Positions 32,974-54,400 of a DNA stretch of 64,000 bases are shown here, piece after piece. The notes beneath the pieces are model-generated. The model saw only the letters and a list, made by a program, of their open reading frames with translations. It was not told the origin of the DNA and did not search any database. A program made the translations under genes and the position numbers. Each line of letters begins with the position of its first letter. Position 1 is the first letter of the stretch. Location: positions 1,043,779 to 1,107,778 of the forward strand of contig QANY01013423.1 of the NCBI GenBank assembly GCA_003255025.1, read 5' to 3'. This DNA comes from Datisca glomerata (Eukaryota > Streptophyta > Magnoliopsida > Cucurbitales > Datiscaceae).

Positions 32974-35900
32974 TCAGGAAAATGCGGTGGCTTCAGATTC
33001 AGCACGAACCAAGCTAGCATAAACACCGTTGAGATGGGCAGAAGCCATTAGTTGATCATGGCTGCCGTGTTCCACGACGGTTCCATCTCTTACAACCGCA
33101 ATCATATCGGCGTCTCTGATTGTAGAAAGCCGATGAGCCACTACAACTGTGGTGGCCCGTTTTGAAACCTTTTTAAGTGCAGATTGGACATGTTTCTCAG
33201 ATTCCAAATCTAATGCACTGCTTGCTTCATCTAACAGTAACACCCTTGATCTTTTCAATATTGCCCTTGCTATCGCTATCCTCTGTTTCTGTCCTCCCGA
33301 TAGCTGAACCCCGCTTTCACCTACCTATAGAGGGAAAACCAAAACCATTTGACAAAGAAGTTTATAATCATCACAATTCGTATCCGTTTAGTTCGTTTAT
33401 AAAAATAGAAAATTTTGGATATTTTATTTATTTCATTTTGGGAATGGTAGATAAAAATATAATAAATATTTAATGTAAATAATATTTTTATACATAAATT
33501 GTTTCGATTATCAACTTTATATAATTGTAAATAAAATACAAAAAAAAAGAGTTAGACATCACATAAAATTTATGTCATAAGTCTTGCCATATTAAATAAT
33601 ATGTAAAGATTTTTTTACAAGAAACGTAAATTTTTCAATAATATGGTAAATAACAACATGTAAACATTTAATTATTTCAAAATTAAGTCATGACTAATAA
33701 CTAATATAACATCACATAATTGTAAACACAATACTACAAAAATTTGAGTGCTTTTATCATCATATAAGTTTTATCATGATGAATAATACTCTTTAATGTA
33801 TAATAAACGATTTCAAATTAAAAAAAAATATTATGACAAGTTAAATATTATATAATAAATATTTTTTCTATTTTATTTTTAATGAAACGAACTGGGTTTG
33901 GGGGATTATTTGCCCCTCGTTGCTTTATTATTCAAAAATAAGTTTTATCATTTTTTTTGGAAAACAAAAACGTATCAAGTACTAAATAAATTAATTATAG
34001 AAAAAAGAAATAACTAAAATTTCTTTTATTCTTGTTTAGGATCCGACGACCAGACCTCAATTTCACAAAACAACCCATGAATCTCTGATACTGAACTACC
34101 GCGATTTCAGGTAATTTACATGCTTGAATTACCGCATAAAAATTTGGAATGTTCAGGCCGGAATTGTTCAGACTTTACGGTGAAAAATCAGCACTCATGT
34201 TTCGTTTTGGTCCGGTCTCAAAACACAAAATATTTCGTCTTTCCGACCGAAATAAAAAGAATTGACCATAATTTAGGGTGAAAAATCAGCATCCCTGTGC
34301 TGTTCTAATCTAACGAAATTGACCATTATGATTAGACGTTCAATGTGAGTGAATTAGAAGATTACCTGAGTTTCAAAGCCTTCAGGGAGGCTACCAATGA
34401 ACTTGTGAATATAAGCATCCCTTGCAGCCTCTTCAATTTCAGCCCATGAAGCATTTGGATTTCCAAATGCAATGTTATCTCTTATACTTGCAGCAAACAA
34501 TGCCGGCTCTTGGCCAACTAAAGCTATTTGCCTCCTCAACCACTTCACATCAAGCTCCCTCAAATCCATCCCTCCCATCACCACTTTCCCATTATTTGGA
34601 TCATAAAACCTCTGTATTAACCATATTACTGTTGACTTTCCTGACCCACTCTCCCCCACCAAACCCACCTTACTACCTCCACTAACTTTCAAGCAGAAGT
34701 CCCTCAATACGATCACCTCTGGCCTAGATGGGTACGCAAATGTCACCGTCTTGAACTCAATATCCCAACTTTTTGACCTGTCGATCTTCTTATTATGTTT
34801 TTCTCCTTGATCGTTACCGATCAACGGCCTACGTTTAATGATATCAAAGACAGCTGGGATAGCTGTATTTGCCATTGAAGTATCTGGTGCCAACCCGGCT
34901 AATTGTCCAACCGAAAACGAGCTCAAAACAAGAATGAGAAAGATTTTATACACATCGCCGAAGTCGGTCTTTCCCTCCTTCACGAGATACGCCCCGAACC
35001 AAAGAGTTAACGTATACGCTGCGTACATGGCTCCTTGGGAAAACCCGAACGTTAGGCCTAGAATTTGCGATCTTTTAATCGAGGACTTCTTCGGCTCTAA
35101 TAAAGCTTGATCAAATGACTTAACCAGCTGCTGCTGAGCAGAAAATGTCATCACTGTTCTTATGTTTGAAACTGCACCAGAAGCGATATTACTGGCTCTG
35201 GCATAAACATCTTCATCAAGTTTTGGGCCGATGTTTATTATCAAGCTTATGTAACTAGCGCCGAGGGTGAAAGGAGTAAGAGCCGATGCCAAAAGGGTTA
35301 GACGCCATTGAAGCCAAAATGACAAACTTAGCCCAACAGCAGCCGAACTCAAACCCATTAATAAGACTGAGAATCGATCACCCAGAACTGAACGGAAACT
35401 AATACAATCAACGGAGAGCCTCGAGACGAGGACTCCAGTGGAATTCTGTTCGTAATCGAACCAACCAGGTTCTTGTTTTAATATTGATCTGAATAAAAGA
35501 TCTCTCATAGTCATTGTGAGCTTACTTCCAGCCCAACCACAGAAACCTTGCTGCCCTGTCATGAAGATAATAGAGCCAATGCCAAGCCCAACAATTACTA
35601 AACAGAGGTACCCCACTTCTCTTTTCATCTTTGATGTATCTTCTTCAAAATAGATTTTTAGAGCCTGTCCTAGAATGAAAGGGAAAATAGACAAGATTGC
35701 ACCTGCATGAATCCCCAGGAAAAATCCTAACAAAAGCACTGAAATTTCTGGCCTTTGCAACTTCCAAATCTCCGAAAGTTTAAAGCCATGCATTCGATTT
35801 CCTTCTTTTGCCACTTCCTCTTCTTCTACTTGGTTTTCCACTTGCATTGACTTTGAGATATCATTAACTGATCTGTCATACATGGAGGAAAATTTTGTCT

Positions 35901-38900
35901 CCTTTCTCATATCGATTTCTTTAAGAGGAGTTTTTACAACTGAATCAGAAGCTAGTCTGACAAGATTTGAATACGCCCCGGATTTTTCCATAAGCTGGCG
36001 GTGATTGCCAATCTCAATGACAGAGCCACGGTCAAGAACGGCAATGGCATGAGAATTCCTCACTGTTGATAGCCTGTGAGCGATCACAATGGTTGTTCGG
36101 CCATATGATATCTTGTCTATGGCCTTTTGGACTATAGACTCGGACTCGGCGTCTAGAGCACTTGTGGGTTCATCTAAGAGAAGTATCTTTGGCTCTTTTA
36201 TCATGGCTCGAGCCAATGCAATTCGCTGTTTCTGTCCGCCAGACAGCAGGGCTCCTCTGTCCCCAACCTGATCATGAGTTATATTTTCAAAATTAGACCA
36301 TAGATCTCCAAATTGAGAACTGGTTATAGCAGCAATACATGCACATATTGGAATGCATATACTCGGTACTTAGAACTGCAAAGAAAATAAGAGCATCTTA
36401 TGAACCTGGGTGTCGTAGCCTTGTGGAAGGCCAGAGATGAAGGTGTGAGCATTGGCAGCAATGCAAGCAGCAATCGCCTCTTTCTTGGTGGAGTTCTCCC
36501 TTCCCATCATCACATTTTCTAAAATGGTCATGGCGAATAGAATTGGCTCTTGACCGACCATTCCAATCTGATCTCTTAGCCACTTGACTTGCAGCGCCCT
36601 AATGTCATGACCATCCAAAGTGATAACGCCTAACATAATACATTTCCAAGTCAGAACTAAAACGAATTTGACAAACGATATTATCTCGTCGATGATGAGA
36701 TATTACAGCGTCACCTTCATTAGGATCATAGAATCTCTCAATAAGAGCGAAAATGGTGGACTTGCCGCCTCCGCTAGAGCCAACCAATGCGAGTGTTTTT
36801 GAAGATGGAAATACCAGATTGAGAGCATGGAGAATCTGAGCATCAGGACGAGACGGGTATGCAAAACTGACATTTTTGAACTCAATCCTTCCACGGACAT
36901 TAGAGAGTATCCTTCCTACAGGGCTATATGGATCAATCGCAGGAACCCTATCGATTATCTCAAAAACCCTGCTCGCTGCAACCGCACCTTGTGCAAACTG
37001 AGCGAAATACGACAATGATAATGCCAAACCCCTGTGAAGGAGAAAGATGCATATTGAATTGAAGAATGTTATCAAACAAACAAAATGTGCTTCCTTTCTT
37101 CTTAAAAATCAGTTTTCATGTATCTCAGCTGTTCAGTAAAGAGAAATATACTAATGCAGTGCACAGATGTATATTCAGGCCATGTGTAATAATATTTAAC
37201 AGACTCTCGTAGAGGACAATACATAAGTCAGATTAAACAACATATCATAACTGTCAGGAATTAAACAACTCAACCAAGCTCCAATTTCAAATTAAAAAGC
37301 ACACTCAATTGCTCTTTTAAAAAATTATGAGTAAAAATGACCCAAAATGAAGCGTGGTCCGCACTTGGTCCCTTTCCTAATTATAGTAAATATTCATTTA
37401 TTATTGTGTAATTTTGGTAAACAAATTATTTACCACGGTCATATTTTGACCATTTTTACAACTCTACCCCCGTTACAACTCCACCCCCGAAACCTGTCTT
37501 TTCCTGTTATTTTCCCTTGCAAAAAATGATCGTGCAAAAAAAAGTTGCAAAAATGTACGGAGCATTGTATCAAAAAACGGTCGTTACACGATGTAACGAT
37601 TGTTACGTACACCGAGACCATAACAGTCCGATATAACGTGTCTAAAGAAATTCATGTTTGTCGCGGCCGTTACGGACCATGACAGAAGAAAATAAAAAAA
37701 ATAAGTAAATTGTTAGGACTTCAAAAAAGATTCACGCCTGCGACACCCGTGACTTGTTACATAACATCAGTTTCACCCGATTTTCGTGACACAGCGATCA
37801 CAACGCGACATAAACCACGACCGTGATTTAAAACTCTGGTACGGAGTAACTAATTTATTAGTTACATATTCAGTAACTAACTAATACGTAACTAAATTAA
37901 TTATTCTGAACATTTTTTTACAGACACTTTATTTTTCTATGGCCATTTTCGCAATTCACCCCTAAAAACATGTCCTTTATATCATGCATACTAAAATAAA
38001 CCTAAGCATTGAGGAGATGAATAGTGAGTTTTATAACTAGCAAGCACAGAATAGACCTATCCAAAATTTTAGACAGATAGTAGAGTGTTACCTTCCCCCC
38101 AAATTTACTCCGAAGAAACAAGCTATTGCATCGCCTCCGCTAATCTCATTTCTAGCAACCAAGATAGCTCCATACCAGAAAGACAATGCCCATGTTGAAT
38201 AAGTGACCAAATAAATAACTCCAATTCCTGCACCTTTAGCAAAACCAATCTTTGCCCCAAAAGGCATTGACTTTAACAATACTTGAGCATATCTTGTAGC
38301 AAGTTTATCCTCTGCCACAAATGAAAATACTGTTCTAATTGAACCAATGGCTTGCTCAGCTATATTACCTGCTCTTCTATACGAAACCTTCGACAAAGTA
38401 AACGAAAACAGTTAGTAAATAGATTTAGTTGTGTAAATAACATATTTACGCATTTCTTAAATATCGTTTACCTCTTCTTTTGAAGTTAAGCCAACATAAA
38501 CAGCTTTATAGGCTAAACCACATAACATCATTAATGGGGTAACAGATAAGACGACTAGAGAGACTTTCCATGACTTCAAAAACCCAACTGCATAACCACA
38601 TATGAACGTAAATACATGATGAATGAAGTGTGCCATCTGTTATCATCCAGAGAGTGTCGATTAGAATATAATATTAATTTGAGGGGATTCACTTCAAAAA
38701 TAACATAGAATAAAATAACATATATAGTAGGTCTCACCTTCTCTCCCATTACTTCCTGGATTTGAGCTACATCACTAGAAATTCCATGCATAACATCACC
38801 GGTGCTTATTTCTGTATCAAAAAAGCTGATATCTTGTCGTAATATTGCTTTTAAGTATTTTGTTCTTATACGTTGAGCTGATCGATCTCCCACCAATCTC

Positions 38901-40318
38901 CAACAAGTTATCTCTACGCAGTTGATATGATAAAAGAAAAATCTTCTTAGAAAATATGAAGAAGGAAATCAAAATAGTATTAGAGTTTCTGCTTGTATTA
39001 TTTTGTCTTACCCATGTATGCTCCAACCACCACTATTGCTGCAAGTCCAGTCATAAGTAGGCATACCTGAACGTTAATACAAATATGGGAAACATATAGC
39101 ATATATAACTCTTCAATTTCTTTAATAATTTTGTAAAGAATAATTCTAGAGTGAACAGAGTAATTGACTAAATTTTAAGTGACCATAACAATTATTAATA
39201 GGCTGGTCTTTGATGATAAATGATTTGACAAATTAAAATATAAATACTTGTTTCATCACCTTGGTCACTTAAAACATAATTACTCTAGAGAAGTGAAAGG
39301 ACATTAACAATTTATGAGACTATCAAACCTTCCCTACTTCCTTCATCATTTTGCTCTGATCGGAATCAGATGAATCAGAAGCAATCTTATCAACAAACTC
39401 CCCAAAAAGATAGGAATACCAAGGAAGAGATCCTCCGTTTATCAGAGCCCCTAAACAACCGAAGATTACTAAGACTATGTCTAACTTGCTTGAATACTTG
39501 AACAAGCTGAATAGCCCAACTGATTTTCGAGGCTCCACATCATCATCAGCAGCATCCTCATCATCGCCATAATTATCTTCATCATAATCTGAAACTTTAG
39601 TAGTAGAATGAAGGGCTGTTGATCGCCATGCACCATAAGCATGATCGTCATTGTCATGTCCAATATGTGAGAGAGTGATGTCATATTCAGAGCTATCGTG
39701 AGATAGCATACTCAGTTCATCTTTGGTAGCTAAAGGGACATCTTTGGCGGCAACCAAAGAATCACCATCATTTCTAGCATTCTCTTCAATAATTTCCAAA
39801 TTTGAGAAACCCAAAGACTTAACATTTTCATTAGAAATATCACTCTTTTCAAAAAAAGAATTCTCATAATCTCTACCCACAAAGCTCTGAAGCTCCACTC
39901 TCCCAGCAGGCAAAGACCCATGAACAGAATCATCAAAATTAGGATTCCCAAATCTTTGGAATCCACCATAAGTGCGAGAAAGGTAGTATTCATTAGCTGT
40001 TCGACGCAATGCCCGAGTGGCAGAAGAGGTTGATGGGGTAGAAGGAGCCCATGGGGTAAGAGCAGCACCTAAGTTGCGGCTGCTCTGCCACCCAGTAGGC
40101 TCAAAATGCCATGAAATGTCAGCTTGCCATGATTTATCATAATCAGAAGCAAAAGGAGAACTAGGAGTTGGATAATTACGAAACCTTCTTGTGGGTGTGG
40201 ACTTTCTTGACTGTGTAAAAGAGCGAGAGACATCTCGTGAGCTGGCAGGAGTGGGGTTGTGCCGGTGGCGGTTGTTTGAGGAAAAGTAGTCAATCTCAGA
40301 TGGAGAGGCAGCCATCAA
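32974..40318 (-). CDS. Full-size ABCB (MDR/P-glycoprotein) ABC transporter with long N-terminal extension, nine exons
   Basis: ATP-driven exporter or importer of small molecules in a membrane; the substrate cannot be told. Coding exons (minus): 40318-39329, 39066-39012, 38913-38738, 38636-38472, 38387-38092, 37031-36715, 36629-36406, 36267-34366, 33324-32974. All junctions are GT..AG and keep frame, giving 1491 aa. Order: extension (1 to about 264), TMD1 (from about 280), NBD1 (Walker [10 protein letters not shown] about 640, Q-loop VGQEP, LSGGQ about 750, Walker B ILLLDEP, VIAHR), TMD2 (about 880-1170), NBD2 (GESGSGKST about 1280, VGQEP, LSGGQ about 1383, VLLLDEA, VVAHR). Both ATP sites look complete. 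Usual plant ABCB proteins are about 1250 aa; the excess is the Ser/Thr-rich N-terminus ending in an acidic run (about 243-262). The start is the first of two adjacent Met codons. Subfamily number is not assigned. Confidence 0.93.
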
Positions 40319-40481
40319 CGGCGGCGTGATTGGTTTATGAGGAAACGGAATGAAAGAAGTGAAAGGTGGAAGTTGGATTGGGAAGAAAAGAACAAGGTTG
40401 AGCTTTGAGAATATGGAAATTAATATGACATTGAGAAAATCGCCATGAAATTACAGAGAAAGGTGGAAAAGAGACGTGTTT

Positions 40482-40553
40482 TGAATGGAAATGGACAACA
40501 TGCAGGTTTACAAGGTTTATGAATGGAAATGGACAACATGCAGGTTTACAAGG
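40482..40553. repeat. 38-bp tandem duplication upstream of the ABCB gene
   Basis: Copies start TGAATGGAAATGGACAACAT at 40482 and 40520 and are identical over at least 34 bp. They lie 164-235 bp upstream of the start codon, in the likely 5' untranslated region or core promoter. Confidence 0.9.
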
Positions 40554-40910
40554 CCGGCTTTGAAGAAACCATCATGATTACAGTTAGCTCCTACATAATC
40601 CAAAAAAAGTATAATTTAAATTGGTTATTTAAATTCGTGTAATCTATTATCATATCATCTCGTATGAAACTAATATGAAACTAATTATGTGAAATGATCA
40701 GATAATATGATTTTTTTATGTATTATTTTGTTGAAAAATGCACGTCCCCACATAGGTCTTTTCATGGAAAATGAGATAATAAGGTTTTTTGTTGTTGTCA
40801 TTTTCCAAATTCTCTCTCACACACATTACACAATAAACACGAAGGAAGAACGAGATTTCTCCATTTGTCAATAAAACTTAATAGTTTTTTTGTTAAAGCG
40901 ATAAAAAAAC

Positions 40911-41012
40911 TCCATTTGGATTGGTTTATTTCACAATACGTGATAGTAAATGGATCCCACCTCCATTTGGATTGGTTTATTTCACAATACGTGATAGCAA
41001 ATGGATCTCACC
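40911..41012. repeat. 51-bp tandem duplication
   Basis: Copies start TCCATTTGGATTGGTTTATT at 40911 and 40962 and differ at only two positions or so. Confidence 0.9.
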
Positions 41013-41250
41013 AACAGTCAGCTTTATTACAGAGCAGACACCAAAAAATTTCGAAGACTCGGAAGATACAAACAAATATTGACACCCCAAATAAATGCTG
41101 TCCAAACACCATGGAAATGGAAAAGGGTGATATACGACAGGCAGGCGACATTTTTATCTATGTAGCACTGTCTGTCTTTACTTGAGAGATATTACTTTCG
41201 CAAGCTAAGCTACGTACAAAGTTAAGACAACACAAGAAACTATTACATAA

Positions 41251-41492
41251 TTCCCAAAATCAATGTTCATATAGCCAGCTAAGTGACCAAGGAGGAATAA
41301 TGTCCATATAGCCAGCTAAGTGACCAAGGAGGAAAGGAGGAAAGGAGGAATCAGTTGAATACTTCCCAAAATCAATGTCCATATATAGCCAGCTGAGTGA
41401 CCAAGGAGGAATAATGTCCATATAGCCAGCTGAGTGACCAAGGAGGAATAATGTCCATATAGCCAGCTGAGTGACCAAGGAGGAATCAGTTG
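41251..41492. repeat. 37-bp minisatellite, five units in a higher-order duplication
   Basis: The core AGCCAGCT(A/G)AGTGACCAAG starts at 41273, 41310, 41387, 41424 and 41461. Intervals are 37, 77, 37 and 37 bp. A CCCAAAATCAATG leader precedes both the first and third units, so a two-unit block was itself duplicated. The open frame across it is a translated repeat, not a gene. Confidence 0.9.
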
Positions 41493-42329
41493 AAAAGTTC
41501 ATTCTGATCATTCTTTAAAATTTAAGTGTTAAGAGAGGAGTACTAGACTTTAATTCACTTCACAACACAATCACTCTAACACACCCTCCTGAACCACAAC
41601 ACGATAGCCGAACTAAACAGTATACCAAACAATCCGAACAAAACGAACAAATAATGAAAAACCCAACTTGATCACTCATTAAAATCTAGGTGTTAATTTT
41701 TTGAGTTTTTGAGTTGTTCATCTTTTAACCAACCAACGGCTCCGGAAGTCAACCCAACTCCAACCTTTCCCACTTCAAAAATTTCACTCAGATAAAAAGT
41801 TTACTTTTGACCGCACATGAGCTGCTACAAACGGGCCTTGATAACTAGCTTACATAGCTACAAGCACTCGCATATTTTCTCAAACTTATACACAAAAGTT
41901 TGTAAAATAAGACTATAATTCACTTCATCATGTTTATCTCCATACGAGAAGTGGTAATATTTGCGAACTGTTATTCCACAATATCACTCTTCTTAAACTG
42001 TCAACAATTGTGCTCTAACAAGTGTTCAGATACAGATATACAACACACAAGACATAACAATGAAGAGGAAGAAAGAATAATTTTAGACTACCAAAATCAT
42101 AATGACTTGCCAATAAGCAACTCTTTGTTCAATATCTCACTGCATATTTTCAAAACAGCTATTAGATGCAACAATTTCATGATGAAGGCCTTCTGAAATC
42201 CAAGATGTACAAGATGAAATTGTAGGTCTGATCTAATATTGGCTGCTTCATCCAAGAAGATTGTATCTTCTATGTACTGTCCTCTACACCCGACTAGAAT
42301 GATTCTAAGCGCTCACCCATTCAAATAAA

Positions 42330-50248
<7,919 letters not shown>

Positions 50249-50792
50249 TTTCCCTTCCCAATAATTGAACTATCTCTTCTTCCAGATATTCATACACCTA
50301 GTAGTACTTTTTAGCAGATATTATCTAGAATCGAAGACTTCTATTTGGACATCTAAAATCCAGCAAATATAGGAAAGAAGCTTTGAAGCCACAATGTAGG
50401 TTCTGGATGAAAGAATTTACAATTAAAATAAACTGAAGACAAACTGGAAACAAACGGATTTTCTTACGAGTAACAAGTGGAATGTGAATCAGATAAACTG
50501 GAAACAAACGGATGCCTGCGTAAGTATACTAGTTAAGCTCAAAATGCTTACCAAAATTACCTCAGATATCAACCCGAAAAATCCTTTCTATAATCAGAAG
50601 GCGCATTTCAAGCTGTTATCCTAATATAGTAAGCCGCTCTTCCCGGTAGAAGGCAAGGTATATCTTAGATCTGATCAATAAAATTCCAACTTCAGATGTC
50701 AAACCAAAGCAGACTTAGATACAATAAGACTCATGAGACCATTTTCATTATCCCAAACCAAACCAAAATTAAACAATTCCAGATATACACAC

Positions 50793-50922
50793 ACACATTC
50801 GATTACATAACATTTTGTACACATTCGATCACATAACATTTTGTACACATTCGATCACATAACATTTTGTACACATTCGATCACACAACATTTTGTACAC
50901 ATTCGATCACATAACATTTTGC
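50793..50922. repeat. 26-bp tandem repeat, five copies
   Basis: Units contain CATTCGATCACATAACATTT and start their CATTCGA core at 50796, 50822, 50848, 50874 and 50900, exactly 26 bp apart. Copies 1 and 4 have single substitutions. Confidence 0.95.
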
Positions 50923-50927
50923 ATACA

Positions 50928-51027
50928 GATAGACATGTATAATTGCATGCAGAAAACCACAAAAATCTAACCAAGAAGATAGACATATATAATTGCATGC
51001 AGAAAACCACAAAAATATAACCAAGAA
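50928..51027. repeat. 50-bp tandem duplication
   Basis: Copies start GATAGACAT(G/A)TATAATTGC at 50928 and 50978. They differ at two positions or so and adjoin the 26-bp repeat. Confidence 0.92.
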
Positions 51028-51420
51028 GTAGCCAAAATGGGAGACCGATCCTCAAACTCAGAAGCATACACCAGAGAGCAGTCTCTGAAATCTCTGATTG
51101 CTCAATCGGATGCTCTGATTCAGTAGCAAGCTGATAGAGGCACCAGCATTTTGGTCCCCGTCCTTCCACTTCTATCTCTGCTTTTTCTGTGCCTCTCTGA
51201 GGGTAGCTTTTTCCCAATTGTTCAATTGGGCAAGTAGTTTTTAAGGTTTTTAAGATTTAAAGAAAACCCTAACATTGACGATGAGATTTTGCTTCACTCA
51301 TTCCTCAAATAAGTGAATTTACACTCTAGACTCTCTCTGTCTAAAAGATACATGAGACCGTAGAGAGAGAAGACAGAGAGACTGATAAAGAACTGTGTTT
51401 CAGACAAAATATTTGCTTGC

Positions 51421-54400
51421 AATGTGGGAAATCTTAACAAGAGTCTGTGGCTGTGGTGTGAAGTGAATTTACAGAAACATGAGTGACTCTGGTAGAGACT
51501 TCAAATTACCATAATGTCCACATTGTACCCTTTGAAGCTCAACAGTCTTCTTCACGACTTGAACAACTTTTAACTCTCTTAGTCTTAATATAGTGAATAA
51601 TAGGGGTATTTAGTTCAAACACCAGGGGTATGCAGGTAAATTTGGTGCTCAATCAGGATTTTGGTCAATGACACATTTTTTATAGCTGAAAAAAATTACA
51701 AGTTTGACCATTTAACATTGGAAAAATGTTTTGACGCGCTTTTGATATGTTTGGTATGGGTTAAGTTTGAGAACTTATCTGGAATGTTTTGAGATACTCA
51801 GGATTACATTGTTTGATTATAAAGTTGAAAAAAAATAGATACCCATCCAAAAAAATTTCATTTGAAGGGTATTCCAAGCCCTCTCCAAATTGAATAGGTA
51901 TGTTGAATTTAAAACATCTAATACTTTGCCCAAATTACCTTCATCATTAACAAGTCATACATAAATATAATTTAGTTCAAGGGTGAAACTAAAAATTGGC
52001 AATTACACTTATAATAGTCTCTTTTACATTCTATCGAGACAGACAAAGTAATTTAACATTCTCACCGTTAAACCATAACATTCGCAAGTGTTAACAAACA
52101 GAATAATTTTAACTCTCTAGATACATACTTTCCTATAATCATATTCTAGCAATCATTCGAAAATCATTTACTAGCAATCTTATACTCAAAGAATTTTGAT
52201 ATAATGTCACTTTAAATATGATAAATTAATATATAAGAAAAATAAATTTACATTGCAAGGTGTGTGAGTGATAACACATCATGTATATTATAGTGCTAAC
52301 AGTGTGAGTATCACAGTGTTACATTAATTTGAAATTGAATTTAACAAGAACATTGACAAAAAATTTGTGAATGTGTTGTATAAATCTTACAAAAAGTTTT
52401 GTTTGGCTCCAGATTTTGCAAAGTATTGAACTTCATCATCGATTCGAAATAATTATATGATGTGTCTACATATATTTTAACAATGTTCAATTTTTATAAT
52501 TAACTCATAAAAAATATACTGATATTATGAATAATTCTACATCGATAAAGTAAAAAGTCCATCATTAATAATTTAATGAGACTTATAAATTTGCATATCT
52601 TTTAATGAATTATAAAGTATCAATCAGTGAATGAGTTGACATATCATCTTATTCTACTTAAACTCGGTTTAATTTTTGTTGTCAGTATAACTAAAATTAC
52701 TCTTGATATTACATCCATAAATATAATGTGATTTGAAGTTTGTGGTATTAACACGGTTTATATAATGTTATGTTGATTAGTGTGGATAACTAAGTTTGAC
52801 GTTATTGACATGAGTTTGGTTGATCATGGTGTCGTTTTAATATTCATAATTATCGCAATTGATACTAAGTTACAAAAAGTTCTATGTCATTTGATAAAAA
52901 AAATCAACATTCTCTGATACGACAATACCATAAACCAACATGTCTTGCAGCAAGTGTTATTCTAAACATACTTTTTGTCAAATTTAGAAAAAAGAGATTC
53001 TAACCTGGTAACTTTTGTAGAGTAGAAGTGTGATTACAAGTGATCTATGTGTCTGTCACATTTGAACACATTTTACTATGATTTGATAGAACACATTAGC
53101 CTTTTCATGTAGTAAGATGACAACACTAGGTTCGAGCTTGTAAGTCGTCAACGTTTTGGTCAAGAGTGTGTATGATTGGTTTGGTCTGATTTTTAATATA
53201 TAGATCGGGTCGAATCAAAATTCACGATCTTATAATAAAGAGGAAACAACTTACCAGTTATATAGTTGGTTTGGTTGGGTTTTACAGTCCATTGAGATTT
53301 TTTTTCAAGAGGCCAATCAAGGTATTTTAATTAGACATGTTTTGAAAATTTCAAAGTTTTTCATGTATTACAATAAAAACTCATAATTTGAACCACAACA
53401 CATAAACTAAACATTAAAGAAATTATAGAAAAATGAAAAATGAGATAAAATAAATATGATATGGGAAGGATAAATGACCGATCCGGTCGGGTCGGTCCAA
53501 ATTATAAAAAAAATTAGACCGAAGTGAAAGTTCACTTTTTTTTTAAATCAGATACCAAATCAACTACAGTTGATATAAAATGATCAAACCAATTATTTTT
53601 ATTCAGTCTAACTCGATTTAATTAGTTTACACACCTTAATTTTAGTAGATGAAAATGAGGCCCTGGTTGAGCAGTCAACACAAATTGTTTTGGTTACCGA
53701 TGGATATTGGTCCCATCACCAGAGTTGGACGCGTGGACGGTTCATTGACCCTTGGTTTTGAGTTGACCCTGCAATTTCCATAATTTTAACATTTTATTTT
53801 ACACATGCATGATTCATGATTGCGATATCATTTAGCTGTTTAGATCGGGAGATTTGGATAATCATCTTTCAATTAACACGTGATTATGTAAAAACCAAGT
53901 TATTAAATGCAAGATTTGTATGGTTATCAAAATTGACTGACGAATACTGTTAAACAACGGGTCAGGATTCCATTAATCTAAGATTAATAAATATTTTTTT
54001 TTCAAAATTCATTCAATTCCAACGGTTTAGGTGGATTAATATATGCTACAAGACAAAACTCACTTAACTGAAAATATATTGTTCTCTATATACACGCATG
54101 GTAAAATTTGATACACTATCAATTTATAGGGGTGATAAACATGTATTATTTAAAAAATAATAATTATTCAAATTTCAATAAACAAAAACAAGGAATGTGG
54201 GCCCCAACCAGCACCACCCACTCCGCTTCATGACTGGTTCAAAGGGTCTTACATGGGCAATCAAGTTCTGGGTAATAGTTGGGAGATTGAAATTCATTCA
54301 AACCAACGGTTGAGGTAACGTGTTCGGTGGAACTTTTCTTCCCTTGACAACCAAACTTGTATATGAAATGCAGAGTTGGCTCTTCAATTGAATAGCTGGT

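Larger units (their letters stand above)
40319..42329. other. Intergenic region: ABCB promoter side and CIP7-like 3' flank
   Basis: Upstream of the ABCB start and downstream of the CIP7-like stop. It contains three separate tandem duplications (listed individually) and otherwise AT-rich DNA. The stretch 42100-42329 is probably the 3' untranslated region of the CIP7-like gene. No further gene is supported. Confidence 0.6.
50249..51420 (-). promoter_or_regulatory. Likely 5' untranslated region and core promoter of the CIP7-like gene
   Basis: The stretch upstream of the start codon contains tandem repeats and, on the minus strand, a CT-rich tract (51304-51400) typical of plant leaders. A 120-codon open frame at 50855-51217 has no recognised domain and is partly translated repeat, so I read it as untranslated sequence, possibly with a 5' intron. 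No TATA box was firmly identified. Confidence 0.4.

Noticed and set aside
37340..37900. Possible transposon relic in the ABCB intron (GCGGCCGTTACGG and similar)
   Set aside because: Composition hints at a dispersed repeat, but no ends, inverted repeats or target-site duplication were found.
39729..40068. Leucine-rich 112-codon frame opposite in phase to ABCB exon 1
   Set aside because: It is an out-of-frame shadow of the coding exon.
41260..41511. 83-codon open frame on the minus strand with repeated G-Y-M-D-I
   Set aside because: It is a translation of the 37-bp minisatellite.
50855..51217. 120-codon open frame upstream of the CIP7-like gene
   Set aside because: Its second half is translated 26-bp and 50-bp repeats and the first half has no domain; more likely 5' untranslated sequence.
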